This document shows, one piece after another, positions 1 to 9,957 of a stretch of 57,843 bases of DNA (positions are counted from its first letter, which is position 1; every line of letters starts with the position of its first letter). Under the pieces are notes generated by a model. The model had not been told where the DNA came from. It did no database searches and was given only the letters and a program-made list of their open reading frames with translations. The stretch is from Bacilli bacterium (GTDB lineage Bacteria; Bacillota_I; Bacilli_A; RF39; UBA660). The position numbers were made by a program, and so were the translations under genes. The stretch spans positions 1 through 57,843 of the forward strand of contig JAFQID010000028.1 of assembly GCA_017397685.1 (NCBI GenBank). Reading direction: 5' to 3'.

Positions 1-8
1 TGGATATT

Positions 9-37
9 ATTTTACAACACAACTAGACTAAAGTCAA
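9..37 (-). promoter_or_regulatory. Promoter pointing out of the left edge
   Basis: Read on the minus strand, TTGACT (plus 32-37) and TAAAAT (plus 9-14) are separated by 17 bases, a good sigma-A spacing. It would drive a gene to the left of this window. Confidence 0.5.
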
Positions 38-65
38 AAACAAAGAAAAAGAGAAAAACTTACAC

Positions 66-93
66 AAAAAGAGAAAAATAATTTTCTCTTTTT
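66..93. terminator. A/T-rich perfect hairpin, bidirectional terminator
   Basis: Twelve bases (66-77) pair perfectly with 82-93 around a 4-base loop. The arms are runs of A and T with a GAG/CTC core, so either strand would have a U-rich 3' arm. It could end the transcript leaving the 187-1089 gene. Confidence 0.45.
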
Positions 94-110
94 AATCTAC
101 TAACTTTTTT

Positions 111-140
111 ATGACGTCTCCTAAACAGGGTTCACATCAT
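111..140. other. Short GC-richer hairpin of unknown role
   Basis: ATGACGT (111-117) pairs with ACATCAT (134-140, one G-U pair), with an inner CCT/AGG stem. It lies downstream of the secreted-protein gene and is unusually GC-rich for this genome. It could be a leader element for a gene beyond the left edge. I could not match it to a known RNA family. Confidence 0.3.
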
Positions 141-162
141 TTGTTTCAACTTTTTAAATTTA

Positions 163-192
163 AAATAAGAAGCAACTTTGAGCTTCTTATTT
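163..192 (-). terminator. Terminator of the secreted-protein gene
   Basis: AAATAAGAAGC (163-173) pairs with GCTTCTTATTT (182-192) around an 8-base loop. The stop codon of the minus-strand gene lies inside the stem, as in several other terminators of this window. Confidence 0.55.
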
Positions 193-1089
193 ACAATAGT
201 TTGTTATTTCGTTAATAACTTTGTTATAATTTAATTCGTTTTGATCTTTTTTAATAAGTGAAGTTTGATTTATGTCTTCTAGTATTGTTTTTTCATTAAT
301 CATTATTGCGTATTTGTCATTATTTACATAATATTTTATTATTTCGTTATTTTTAATTTGAATATAATAGTTAATACCAGTCATGTTTTCTATTTTAAGT
401 GATTGTGCTTCTTTTGCTGTACATGTTTGATTATTATTTAAATAATAGGTCATGTTTTCTTTTTCTTCATTTGTTGCGGCTTTATATATTGTTTTAGCAT
501 CATTTATAAAATTATTTATTTCTTCCTCTATTAGTTCTTCTTCTGTTTTTATTACTATGTTATCTGAAAGTATTGATTTATCTAAGTTTATATATACTGT
601 TCTAACTGATGCGTTATCTATTATTGATATACCGTCTTTTATTGATGTTTGTGTGAAGTTTTCAAAATTATATCTATTAAATATGTCTCCTTCTTTATAT
701 CCATGTTTTATAGAGGCTGCATCTATTATAAACTTAGTTATTAATTCTGCACTTTGTCCTTCGTTTTTGTTATAGCTTATTTTTAATACGCTTGTGTCGG
801 CTATTTGTTCATATGTATAAATAAATGATGTTGTTGTTGCAGCACTGTTATATTGCACTTCAATAGTTGTTCCTTTTATTTCTGCGTTGATTATCATTCC
901 TGCATCAGTGTATTTTTTTAGTGAGTTTAATTTGTTAAAGTTTTCTACTACTGGTTTGGTTTTATATACAATGCTTCCTATTTTTCCGTGCCCTGTATTG
1001 TATGCTGAAAATCCTATTACAGAAGCGATTATTGCTATTATGCAAATAATTCCCCAAAATATTATTCTTATTTTATTTCCTTTTTTCAT
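187..1089 (-). CDS. Secreted or membrane-anchored protein of unknown function
   Basis: This 300-aa protein has a lysine-rich N-terminus followed by one hydrophobic segment (about residues 8-29), so it is probably a signal anchor with the rest outside the cell. The exterior is rich in Asn, Ile, Lys, Thr and Glu and shows no motif I recognise. The start is supported by AAGGAG seven bases upstream. It follows the deformylase gene on the same strand, but a long perfect palindrome lies between them, so it may be transcribed separately. Its function is unknown; an envelope-associated role is inference only. Confidence 0.7.
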   Translation of the reverse strand: MKKGNKIRIIFWGIICIIAIIASVIGFSAYNTGHGKIGSIVYKTKPVVENFNKLNSLKKYTDAGMIINAEIKGTTIEVQYNSAATTTSFIYTYEQIADTSVLKISYNKNEGQSAELITKFIIDAASIKHGYKEGDIFNRYNFENFTQTSIKDGISIIDNASVRTVYINLDKSILSDNIVIKTEEELIEEEINNFINDAKTIYKAATNEEKENMTYYLNNNQTCTAKEAQSLKIENMTGINYYIQIKNNEIIKYYVNNDKYAIMINEKTILEDINQTSLIKKDQNELNYNKVINEITNYCK

Positions 1090-1115
1090 AATTCTTTTCT
1101 CCTTATTTTAATTAT

Positions 1116-1145
1116 AAACTATTTATTTTTAAAAATAAATAGTTT
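1116..1145. terminator. Perfect 15-bp palindrome between def and the secreted-protein gene
   Basis: AAACTATTTATTTTT (1116-1130) is followed directly by its reverse complement (1131-1145). It is a likely terminator for def on the minus strand; the clearest T-run is on the plus strand, so its orientation is uncertain. Confidence 0.5.
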
Positions 1146-1149
1146 TTTG

Positions 1150-1701
1150 TTATATTGCTCTCATTTTGTCAATGTTTTTGTATGGGTCTTTTTTATCTAT
1201 TTTATCTATGTAAATTATTCCATTTAAATGATCTATTTCATGTTGAAAAGCAACAGCTATTTCTTCTCTTACTCTTTTTGTTATTTTTTCTCCTTGTTCA
1301 TTTTGATATTCTACGGTTATTCTAGCATATCTTGGTATTATTCCTTCAACGTCTTCTGTTACGCTTAGGCATCCTTCGCCTTCTTCAACATATATTTGTT
1401 CTTCTGAATGACTTATTATTTTTGGATTTACTACTTTGTATTCTATAAAGTTTCCTTCTTCTGTTTTATACGATATTACAAAATATCTTTTTAAAACTCC
1501 TAGTTGTACTGCGGCAAGGCCCATTCCAGCTCTTATTCCTTCTTTTTTAGCATATTCTTCATCTTGACTTAAGCGTAAGTGATTTATCATTTCATCCATT
1601 AATTTTATATCTGATGATTCCATTGGAAATGATACTTCTTTACTTATTTGTCTTAATATTTTATTGTTTTTTTCGTTTAATATATCACTTTCTTTTAGCA
1701 T
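1150..1701 (-). CDS. def: Peptide deformylase
   Basis: This 183-aa enzyme removes the formyl group from the N-terminal methionine of new proteins. All three family motifs are present: GMGLAAVQ at about 59-66, EGCLS at 109-113 (metal ligand Cys111) and QHEIDH at 153-158 (ligands His154 and His158, catalytic Glu155). The length fits the Gram-positive type with its longer N-terminal part. The start is supported by GGAGGGG upstream. A promoter (1723-1751) drives it away from the surface-protein gene at 1814. Confidence 0.95.
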   Translation of the reverse strand: MLKESDILNEKNNKILRQISKEVSFPMESSDIKLMDEMINHLRLSQDEEYAKKEGIRAGMGLAAVQLGVLKRYFVISYKTEEGNFIEYKVVNPKIISHSEEQIYVEEGEGCLSVTEDVEGIIPRYARITVEYQNEQGEKITKRVREEIAVAFQHEIDHLNGIIYIDKIDKKDPYKNIDKMRAI

Positions 1702-1722
1702 AATTATTTCCCCTCCTTATGT

Positions 1723-1751
1723 ATTTTATCAAAAATAGCATTATTATTCAA
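1723..1751 (-). promoter_or_regulatory. Promoter of def
   Basis: On the minus strand TTGAAT (plus 1746-1751) and TAAAAT (plus 1723-1728) are 17 bases apart, just upstream of the def ribosome site. It diverges from the promoter at 1760. Confidence 0.6.
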
Positions 1752-1759
1752 TTAATAAC

Positions 1760-1788
1760 TTGAAAAATATTTTTTTACATTATATAAT
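1760..1788 (+). promoter_or_regulatory. Promoter of the first SipW-like surface protein
   Basis: TTGAAA (1760-1765), a 17-base spacer containing a run of seven T, and a perfect TATAAT (1783-1788). The predicted transcript starts near 1795, about 19 bases before the start codon. Confidence 0.65.
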
Positions 1789-1813
1789 TATTTATAGAGT
1801 AGGAGAGATGTGT

Positions 1814-3307
1814 ATGAAATCAAAAAAAACTATTTATTTAATTTGGGTTATGATTGTTTGTTTGGTTGCTTTTATGTTTGTTGCAACTTATGCGTATTTT
1901 ACGTTAGAAATTACTGGTACTGGTAATAAAAATGAAATTAATTCAATTTCTGGTGATTTAGAAATTACTTTTACGGATACTAGTAATGTTAGTCTTGTAA
2001 ATGCTTATACTGGAGATAGTATTACTAAAACTTTTACTGTTGAAAATACTGGTGATTTACCTTTGTTTTATGATATTTATTTTAAGGAAGTTGTAAATAA
2101 TTTTGCTGATCCTGAGGATCTTGTTTATTCTATTAGTTCTACTAATAATGGTGCTTATTCTACTGGAACAATGGTACCTACTACTAACGATAATAGGATT
2201 GCAAGGGCTGTTTCTATTGCACCTGGGATAGTTCACTCTTATACTATGACTATAACTTTTTTAAGGACAGATGATGATCAAAGTGATAATGCTAATAAAA
2301 CTTTTTCTGCCAAGATTAGTGCTAGTCCAACTGTTGATGTTGTAGCTGGCGGTAGAATATTTAAGAATAATTCACTTGGTTATGCTTTGTTAAATAATAA
2401 TACTGTTTTAAGTAGTAGTGATATTGATTTTTCTGCTAATGCTACTGATGGTTTATATTATACTAATACTTCTATTGATAGCACTACTGTGTATTATTTT
2501 AGGGGAAGTAATGCTCTTAATAATAATTTGATATTTGCTGGTAAGTGCTGGAAGATTATTAGAACTACTGAGGATTATGGAATAAGAATCATTTATAATG
2601 GAACTCCAACTGATAATAAATGTGAAAGTGTTGGTTCCGCTGTTATTGATTCTTCATCATTTAATAGTAATAATAATTATAATGCTTATGTTGGATATAT
2701 GTTTGGGTCTGCTTCTAGTTCAGGTTATCTTGATGAGCACGCTAATAATAATGCTAGTATGGTTAAAGAAAAACTTGATAGTTGGTATGGAAGTAATATA
2801 AGTACTTATGCTTCTTATGTAGCTGATTCTTATTATTGTAATGATAGGAAAACTAGTTCGTTTACTTTAAATTCTGTTATTTATGGTAAGGATGGTTATG
2901 GAAATCATAATACAGGATATTTAAGTAGAAATAATTTAATTAATAATAAACCTAGTTATAATTGCTTTAATAAACTTGATATATTTACTGCAGAAAATGA
3001 TAGAGGAAATGCTAGTCTTAATAATCCGATTGGACTTATTACTAGTGCTGAGGCTATGTATGCTGGTCTTAATTTAAGTACTGACTCTTCTAGTAATTAT
3101 TTATATTCTGGAAATGATTATTGGACAATGAGTCCTGCATATTTTAATGGTAGTAGAGCATATAATAGTTATATAACTTCTAGTGGGAAGATAAGTGATG
3201 GTGTTGTTAGTACTTCTTATGGTATTAGACCTGTTATTACTTTAAAGCAAGATACTATTTTAATTGGTGGTAATGGAAGTGCTGCTAGTCCTTATAAAAT
3301 AAATTAG
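1814..3307 (+). CDS. SipW-like-anchored surface protein with DUF6273-like C-terminal domain
   Basis: I set the start at 1814 (497 aa) because AGGAG at 1801-1805 is eight bases before this ATG; a longer upstream frame would overlap the promoter. A signal-like segment (about residues 8-27) is followed by a stretch resembling TasA/camelysin-type exported proteins (repeated short beta-like Thr/Ser/Asn segments and ENTGDLPL). The C-terminal half carries CWKIIRT near residue 245, YWTMSP and GIRPVITL, the signature of FISUMP/DUF6273-like surface domains. It is a paralogue of the products at 13612 and 14971. It is probably extracellular; its ligand is unknown. Confidence 0.7.
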   Translation: MKSKKTIYLIWVMIVCLVAFMFVATYAYFTLEITGTGNKNEINSISGDLEITFTDTSNVSLVNAYTGDSITKTFTVENTGDLPLFYDIYFKEVVNNFADPEDLVYSISSTNNGAYSTGTMVPTTNDNRIARAVSIAPGIVHSYTMTITFLRTDDDQSDNANKTFSAKISASPTVDVVAGGRIFKNNSLGYALLNNNTVLSSSDIDFSANATDGLYYTNTSIDSTTVYYFRGSNALNNNLIFAGKCWKIIRTTEDYGIRIIYNGTPTDNKCESVGSAVIDSSSFNSNNNYNAYVGYMFGSASSSGYLDEHANNNASMVKEKLDSWYGSNISTYASYVADSYYCNDRKTSSFTLNSVIYGKDGYGNHNTGYLSRNNLINNKPSYNCFNKLDIFTAENDRGNASLNNPIGLITSAEAMYAGLNLSTDSSSNYLYSGNDYWTMSPAYFNGSRAYNSYITSSGKISDGVVSTSYGIRPVITLKQDTILIGGNGSAASPYKIN

Positions 3308-3316
3308 GGTGGTAAT

Positions 3317-3991
3317 ATGTATATTTTAGATGCTATAATTGTAATTATATTTATTCTTGGAATTATGTGGGGGATTAGGAACGGAGTTATTAAATCTACC
3401 GTTTCTTTGCTTGGCACTATTCTTTGTTTAATAATAGCTTTTACTTTTAAAAATTCTTTATCTAGTGTTTTTTATAAAAACTTACCTTTTTTTGACCTTA
3501 ATGGAGTGTTTGAAGGTGTAAGTGTTATTAATATTGTTATTTATGAACTTATTGCGTTTTTAGTTATATTTATTTTATGTAATGTAATATTAAAAGTATT
3601 GATTAAGGTTACAGGTATTATTGAAAGGATTTTTAAATTGACTATTGTTCTTGGATTTTTTTCTAAGATGTTAGGAGCGGTAGTTGGTTTTATTCAATCT
3701 TATATTATAGTATTTATTTTCTTATTTATTTTTACTCAACCTTTTATTACTATTATTGGTATTGAGGATTCTTGGCTTAGTGATAAGATCTTAAATTCAA
3801 CTTTTTTACTTAGTGATAGTGTTAAAAATACTAGGGATGCGATTAATGAAATTTATGAGTTAAATAATGATTACAAAAATGATAAAAAGTTGTATAATAA
3901 AAAAGCGTTAGAACTTTTAGTTGATTATGATATCATTGATGAGGATAACGTTAAAATTTTAAAAGAGAAAGGAAAGCTTGGTGTTTTATGA
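3317..3991 (+). CDS. CvpA family membrane protein
   Basis: This 224-aa protein has four hydrophobic segments in its first 150 residues (starting DAIIVIIFILGIMWGIRNG) and a soluble charged tail, the pattern of the CvpA (colicin V production) family found in most Bacillota. The exact role is not settled. A GGTGG site precedes the start, 9 bases after the surface-protein gene. Its stop overlaps the start of the thioredoxin gene (ATGA), so the two are translationally coupled. Confidence 0.75.
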   Translation: MYILDAIIVIIFILGIMWGIRNGVIKSTVSLLGTILCLIIAFTFKNSLSSVFYKNLPFFDLNGVFEGVSVINIVIYELIAFLVIFILCNVILKVLIKVTGIIERIFKLTIVLGFFSKMLGAVVGFIQSYIIVFIFLFIFTQPFITIIGIEDSWLSDKILNSTFLLSDSVKNTRDAINEIYELNNDYKNDKKLYNKKALELLVDYDIIDEDNVKILKEKGKLGVL

Positions 3992-4281
3992 TTTATTTAG
4001 ATAATGATAATTTAAAAGATGTAGTATCTTCTGGAAGATTTTTAGTTGATTTTTATGCGACATGGTGTGGTCCATGTAAAATGCTTGAAAGTGTGCTAGA
4101 GGGTTTAGAGGACAAAATTAATATAGTAAAGGTAGATATTGATAAATTTCCTAATCTTGCTTCTGAATATAGGGTTATGAGTGTTCCTACTTTAATATTT
4201 TTTGTTGATGGTGAAAAGAAGGAAGAAGTAATTGGATATCATGATGAAGATGAGTTATTAGAAGTTATTGCGAAATTATAG
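3988..4281 (+). CDS. trxA: Thioredoxin
   Basis: This 97-aa single-domain thioredoxin is a cytoplasmic thiol-disulfide reductase. The active site WCGPCK lies at about residues 26-31 and the conserved cis-proline in SVPTLIFF near 70. The length is slightly shorter than typical TrxA (about 105). It overlaps cvpA by four bases. It could be a paralogue of the main thioredoxin rather than TrxA itself. Confidence 0.85.
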   Translation: MIYLDNDNLKDVVSSGRFLVDFYATWCGPCKMLESVLEGLEDKINIVKVDIDKFPNLASEYRVMSVPTLIFFVDGEKKEEVIGYHDEDELLEVIAKL

Positions 4282-4290
4282 AGGTATTTT

Positions 4291-4920
4291 ATGTTGTCTT
4301 TAATAGGTAGGATTGGTTTTTTTGGTATTTTAGTTACTTTTATTCTTATTATATTTTATATTGTTTGTTTTGCTAAGATATTAAAAAAGACTGGTAGAAG
4401 AGGATATATTTCTTTAGTTCCGGTTTATAATTTTTGGACTTTTTTTGAGATTTCTAATTTGAGAGGTTGGTTTTCTTTGGTACCAGTTGCGAATGTTTTT
4501 ATGACGTTTGTAGCTTTATATAAGTTATCTATATTATTTGGTAAGTCTATTTTGTTTGGTATCTTTTGTGCTTTATTTCCTTTTATAGGTATTCCTGTTC
4601 TCGCTTATGGAAAAAGTTCTTATAAAGGATATATTGAAGAGTATAAAAGAAATGCTTATAATCAAAAGGAACCTGTATATTCTAGTGATGATAAGGTTTA
4701 TAATATAATAAAAGATGAGTATGAAGCTGAGTATAAGAGCGTTAATAATATAAAGATAGATAAGCATAGTGATAAGAATATTAATCTTGATAATACTTTG
4801 ATTGATTATAGTCTTAGACTTGTTACTAATGAACTTCCAGATCCTGTTTTTAATGAAAAGAAAGAAAGTAAGTTTATTAAAAATAATGATGAAGATGATA
4901 TAGAAATCATTGATTTATAA
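4291..4920 (+). CDS. DUF5684-like membrane protein with long charged tail
   Basis: The first 110 or so residues hold three or four membrane segments with SLVPVYNFW, RGWFSLVPVANVF and PFIGIPVLAYG, matching the DUF5684 pattern often fused to signal peptidases or found alone. The remaining 90 residues are hydrophilic, Asp/Glu/Lys-rich and probably disordered in the cytoplasm. It is the last gene of the unit cvpA-trxA-this gene, followed by a clear terminator. Function unknown. Confidence 0.6.
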   Translation: MLSLIGRIGFFGILVTFILIIFYIVCFAKILKKTGRRGYISLVPVYNFWTFFEISNLRGWFSLVPVANVFMTFVALYKLSILFGKSILFGIFCALFPFIGIPVLAYGKSSYKGYIEEYKRNAYNQKEPVYSSDDKVYNIIKDEYEAEYKSVNNIKIDKHSDKNINLDNTLIDYSLRLVTNELPDPVFNEKKESKFIKNNDEDDIEIIDL

Positions 4921-4922
4921 AT

Positions 4923-4948
4923 AATACTCGTAAAAGAGTATTTTTTTT
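4923..4948 (+). terminator. Intrinsic terminator after the trxA unit
   Basis: AATACTC (4923-4929) pairs with GAGTATT (4936-4942) around a 6-base loop, with the T-run reaching 4948. Confidence 0.85.
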
Positions 4949-4950
4949 GG

Positions 4951-4956
4951 TATAAT
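4951..4956 (+). promoter_or_regulatory. -10 element for queA-tgt
   Basis: A perfect TATAAT sits immediately after the terminator and 22 bases before the queA start, but no consensus -35 is seen at the right distance. Confidence 0.4.
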
Positions 4957-4977
4957 TTTGTTTGTTGAGGTGAGGAT

Positions 4978-7139
<2,162 letters not shown>

Positions 7140-7158
7140 TTTGGTATTTAATTATTTA

Positions 7159-7210
7159 AAGTGTGTAATAAAATTATTATTTTAAGTTATAAAAATTACA
7201 TACTTTTTAT
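7159..7210 (+). terminator. Terminator of queA-tgt
   Basis: AAGTGTGTAAT (7159-7169) pairs with ATTACATACTT (7195-7205, one G-U), followed by a T-rich tail. The loop is long, so efficiency is uncertain. Confidence 0.5.
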
Positions 7211-7246
7211 TTGTTTTTAAATTAATATATTGTTTTTTATGAATAT

Positions 7247-7618
7247 TTATTTTTTTTCTGTTTTTGAAACTCCTATTATTCCACCAATTATGCTTGATGC
7301 GATTAGTGTTATATAATAAATAAGTGAGCTTATTTTAAAATCTTTTGTTATTATAGAAATTAAAATAAATAATATTGATATTATTAGGGAATTTATTAGA
7401 CCTGAAAGATATCCTTTTTCTTTATTTCTTTTTGCAGTTTTGTATCCTAGATATATAAATAATATTAATGTTATTATGTAATTTAAAATGTTTAGTGTGT
7501 TTGGATTGATTATTTCAAAATAATAAAATATTGTTGTAATTAGGGTGTATGCTAGTAAAATTATTACAATTTCTGCCGCTGATTTAATGTAATTTATTGT
7601 TTTATTCAAATTAATCAC
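7247..7618 (-). CDS. TIGR04086/YrzE-like membrane protein
   Basis: This 123-aa protein has four predicted membrane segments, with the cytoplasmic loop GYKTAKRNKEKGYLSG after the second and GGIIGVSK near the end, as in the TIGR04086 (YrzE) family. That family is usually encoded next to yajC, tgt and queA in Bacilli, and tgt is adjacent here. Function unknown. A GGTGATT site precedes the start. Confidence 0.65.
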   Translation of the reverse strand: MINLNKTINYIKSAAEIVIILLAYTLITTIFYYFEIINPNTLNILNYIITLILFIYLGYKTAKRNKEKGYLSGLINSLIISILFILISIITKDFKISSLIYYITLIASSIIGGIIGVSKTEKK

Positions 7619-7680
7619 CTAATTAATTATATTTATGTTTAAAAATTATATTCTTATACATAATAATAATGGTGATTGAA

Positions 7681-8331
7681 ATGGATTTTTTGATGGTAAT
7701 TGTTAGAACTTTGTTTTTTTATTTATTTATTTTAATTATATTTAGAATAATGGGTAAAAGAGAGATTGGACAACTTAGTATACAGGATCTTGTTGTAAGT
7801 ATTTTAATTGCTGAACTTGTTGCGATAAGTATAGAAAATCTAGAAGATTCTATGTGGCTTACTGTTATTCCTATATGCATTTTAGTTGTTCTTGAACTTG
7901 TTGCGGCTTTTACTTCGCTTAAAATTAATAGGTTTAGAAATGTTATGGAAGGAAAACCTGCGCTTATTATCAATAGGGGAGTTATTAATTATAAAGAAAT
8001 GGTTAAGCAAAGATATACTTTGGATGATTTACTTACTGAGCTAAGGAGTCAAAAGATTAAAAATCTTAAGGATGTTGAGTATGCTATTTTAGAAAATAAT
8101 GGTTCTTTAAGTGTTTTTAAGTATAATTTTCTTGGTATTGATTCAGCTTGTCCTTTTCCTTTGATTTTAGATGGTATTGTTCAAAAAGATACTTTAGAGT
8201 ATATAGGGAAGGATGAAGTGTGGCTTAGTGATATTTTAAGTAAACAAGATGTTAGTAAAAATGAGATATTTTATGCTTTTTATAAAAGTAAGAAAGTTTA
8301 TGTTATAAGAAGAAATGAATTAGTTTATTAA
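7681..8331 (+). CDS. DUF421/YetF-like membrane protein
   Basis: The protein (216 aa) has three N-terminal membrane segments with MGKREIGQLSIQDLVVSILIAELV, the hallmark of the YetF/YcaP (DUF421) family, and a soluble C-terminal part. I start it at 7681 because GGTGATT lies five bases upstream; the ATG at 7669 overlaps that site. YetF-like proteins help spore-revival or lipid-related processes in Bacillus, but the reaction is not established. Its last four bases overlap the end of the convergent flippase gene. Confidence 0.75.
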   Translation: MDFLMVIVRTLFFYLFILIIFRIMGKREIGQLSIQDLVVSILIAELVAISIENLEDSMWLTVIPICILVVLELVAAFTSLKINRFRNVMEGKPALIINRGVINYKEMVKQRYTLDDLLTELRSQKIKNLKDVEYAILENNGSLSVFKYNFLGIDSACPFPLILDGIVQKDTLEYIGKDEVWLSDILSKQDVSKNEIFYAFYKSKKVYVIRRNELVY

Positions 8332-9629
8332 TTTAGTACTTTTTTAATTATTTTATAGTATGAAATAGTTGAATAAATTAGTGTTGTTATTATTGAAAGT
8401 ACTAGTGTATACATTCCAATTTTAAGGGCTGAAAATACTATAATAGATAATAGTCTTATTATTGAACCGATTATGCCAGCATACATAGCTTTTTTTGCTT
8501 CTCCTAGAGCTTGAAGTGCATTTATTAAAGGATATTCTATGTAAAAAAGAATAGTAAAAGGGGCTATTATTTTTATATAATCTATTCCTTCTGTTGTAGA
8601 AAAGAGTGCGTTTAGGAAAAAGTTTGGATATGAAACTATTATAACTGTTGAGAATAGACCAATTAAAAATGAGACTAAAACTATTTGTTTTATTCTTTTT
8701 TTACACATTTCTTTATTTCCTTGGCTATAATATTTAGATAGTTCTGGCACTAGTGCACTTGACATGTTTTGAGTGAAGAACTGTGGCATTAATAATAGAG
8801 ATAAAGCATATGCGTTTAGGACCCCATATTCATATAGTATATACTCTTTTGAATATCCAAAGTATAGAAGCATATTTGTTAGAATTATTGGTTCTAAGAA
8901 ATATGAAATTGATCCTATTATTTTGCTGGATGTTGATGGAATGGTTATTTGCATTACGTTTTTTATTTCATTTTTATTTATTTTTATATCATTTTTATTT
9001 ATTTTAGTTTTTGGAAAATATTTTATCATTACTAATTGTGAAATTATTTCTCCTATTATATTTATAAATAAAATGAAACATATTGCTTTTGTTAAGCTTT
9101 TTGAGGCTATATCTGCGATAAAAATAGAGATTAATATAAACCTAGTTACTTGTTCAAGGAAGTTTGAAAGCATATATGGAAACATGTTTTGTTTGCCCCA
9201 AAAGTATCCTTTTATTATTGATGATATGCTTACAAATGGTAGAGTGAATGCTACACATATTATTGGATAATATAGACGTGGTTCTTTTAATAAGTTGTTT
9301 GAAAGAATTGGCGCGAAAAGAATTACTAATACTATTAATGCTATGTTTATTATTATTGATATTGGAATTATTGATATTAATAGTTTTTTTGGTGAAGAGT
9401 TTTTTTCAGATATTATTTTTGATATGGCTGTAGGGTATGAAAATATAGCTAAGACTGTTAAAAGAGACATGGTTGGAGAAAGAAGAGAGTAGAGTGCTAT
9501 TCCTTCAGTTCCTATTTTTCTTGTAATAATTATTTTAAGAATGAACCCGAGTATTTTTGTAAGTGTTCCGCCAAGTAATAAAATGAGAGTAGATTTTATA
9601 AATGCACTATTTTTTATTTTGTTTATCAT
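8328..9629 (-). CDS. SpoVB/MurJ-like polysaccharide flippase (MATE/MOP superfamily)
   Basis: This 433-aa protein has about twelve membrane segments. The start LLLGGTLTKILGFILKIIITRKIG, followed by EGIALYSLLSPTM, fits the SpoVB/oligosaccharide flippase group that moves lipid-linked envelope precursors. It could act in peptidoglycan or spore cortex precursor export. No ribosome site is visible: a perfect TATAAT lies only five bases before the ATG, so the mRNA may be leaderless. It runs convergently into the DUF421 gene with a 4-base overlap. Confidence 0.8.
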   Translation of the reverse strand: MINKIKNSAFIKSTLILLLGGTLTKILGFILKIIITRKIGTEGIALYSLLSPTMSLLTVLAIFSYPTAISKIISEKNSSPKKLLISIIPISIIINIALIVLVILFAPILSNNLLKEPRLYYPIICVAFTLPFVSISSIIKGYFWGKQNMFPYMLSNFLEQVTRFILISIFIADIASKSLTKAICFILFINIIGEIISQLVMIKYFPKTKINKNDIKINKNEIKNVMQITIPSTSSKIIGSISYFLEPIILTNMLLYFGYSKEYILYEYGVLNAYALSLLLMPQFFTQNMSSALVPELSKYYSQGNKEMCKKRIKQIVLVSFLIGLFSTVIIVSYPNFFLNALFSTTEGIDYIKIIAPFTILFYIEYPLINALQALGEAKKAMYAGIIGSIIRLLSIIVFSALKIGMYTLVLSIITTLIYSTISYYKIIKKVLN

Positions 9630-9707
9630 ATTTAATTATATTTTATTTTTTGTGTATACTTTACAAAAATTATTGAATAATTTAATATACTATGATAAAA
9701 TTAAATT

Positions 9708-9872
9708 AACCTAGATAGAAGAAGTGGCAAATATAACCGTCTAAAATAGTAATTAGGGGGATTAATTAATTTCTTTTGTTGAATGCCTAATAGCCTTAGG
9801 AATCCTACGGAAATTATGTATCCTACCACCTCGCAGAAGCGAGTTTATAAAAGTCACCTGTTTAGGTTTTTT
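9708..9872 (+). ncRNA. ssrS: Probable 6S RNA (about 165 nt)
   Basis: This 328-base non-coding gap holds a rod-like RNA. The closing helix pairs CCTAGATAG (9710-9718) with CTGTTTAGG (9858-9866, two G-U pairs), extended by GTGGC/GTCAC, and ends in six T like an intrinsic terminator. A second helix pairs 9756-9773 with 9809-9827, and a small hairpin (9830-9843) lies in the intervening 3' bubble strand. Promoter-like TTTACA (9660-9665) and TAATAT (9683-9688) are 17 apart. In Bacillus subtilis 6S RNA bsrA precedes yrvM (tcdA) and yrvN (rarA), the genes found here, so synteny supports the call. Confidence 0.65.
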
Positions 9873-9885
9873 ATATGAAATTTGT

Positions 9886-9934
9886 TTATAACTCCAAAAA
9901 AATCAATAATTTTATGACTTTTTTGGAGTTATAA
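9886..9934 (+). terminator. Long hairpin upstream of tcdA
   Basis: TTATAACTCCAAAAAA (9886-9901) pairs perfectly with 9919-9934 around a 17-base loop. It may be a second terminator or a leader hairpin; its 3' arm includes a TATAAT (9930-9935) that could serve tcdA. Confidence 0.5.
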
Positions 9935-9957
9935 TTAGATAATTGAGTGAGGTAGTT

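Noticed and set aside
1760..1813. Longer N-terminus for the first surface protein
   Set aside because: The extra 18 codons overlap the promoter (1760-1788) and the ribosome site; ATG 1814 is well placed.
8773..9270. 165-aa frame opposite the flippase gene
   Set aside because: Antisense shadow of a clear membrane protein; no ribosome site and no recognisable domain.
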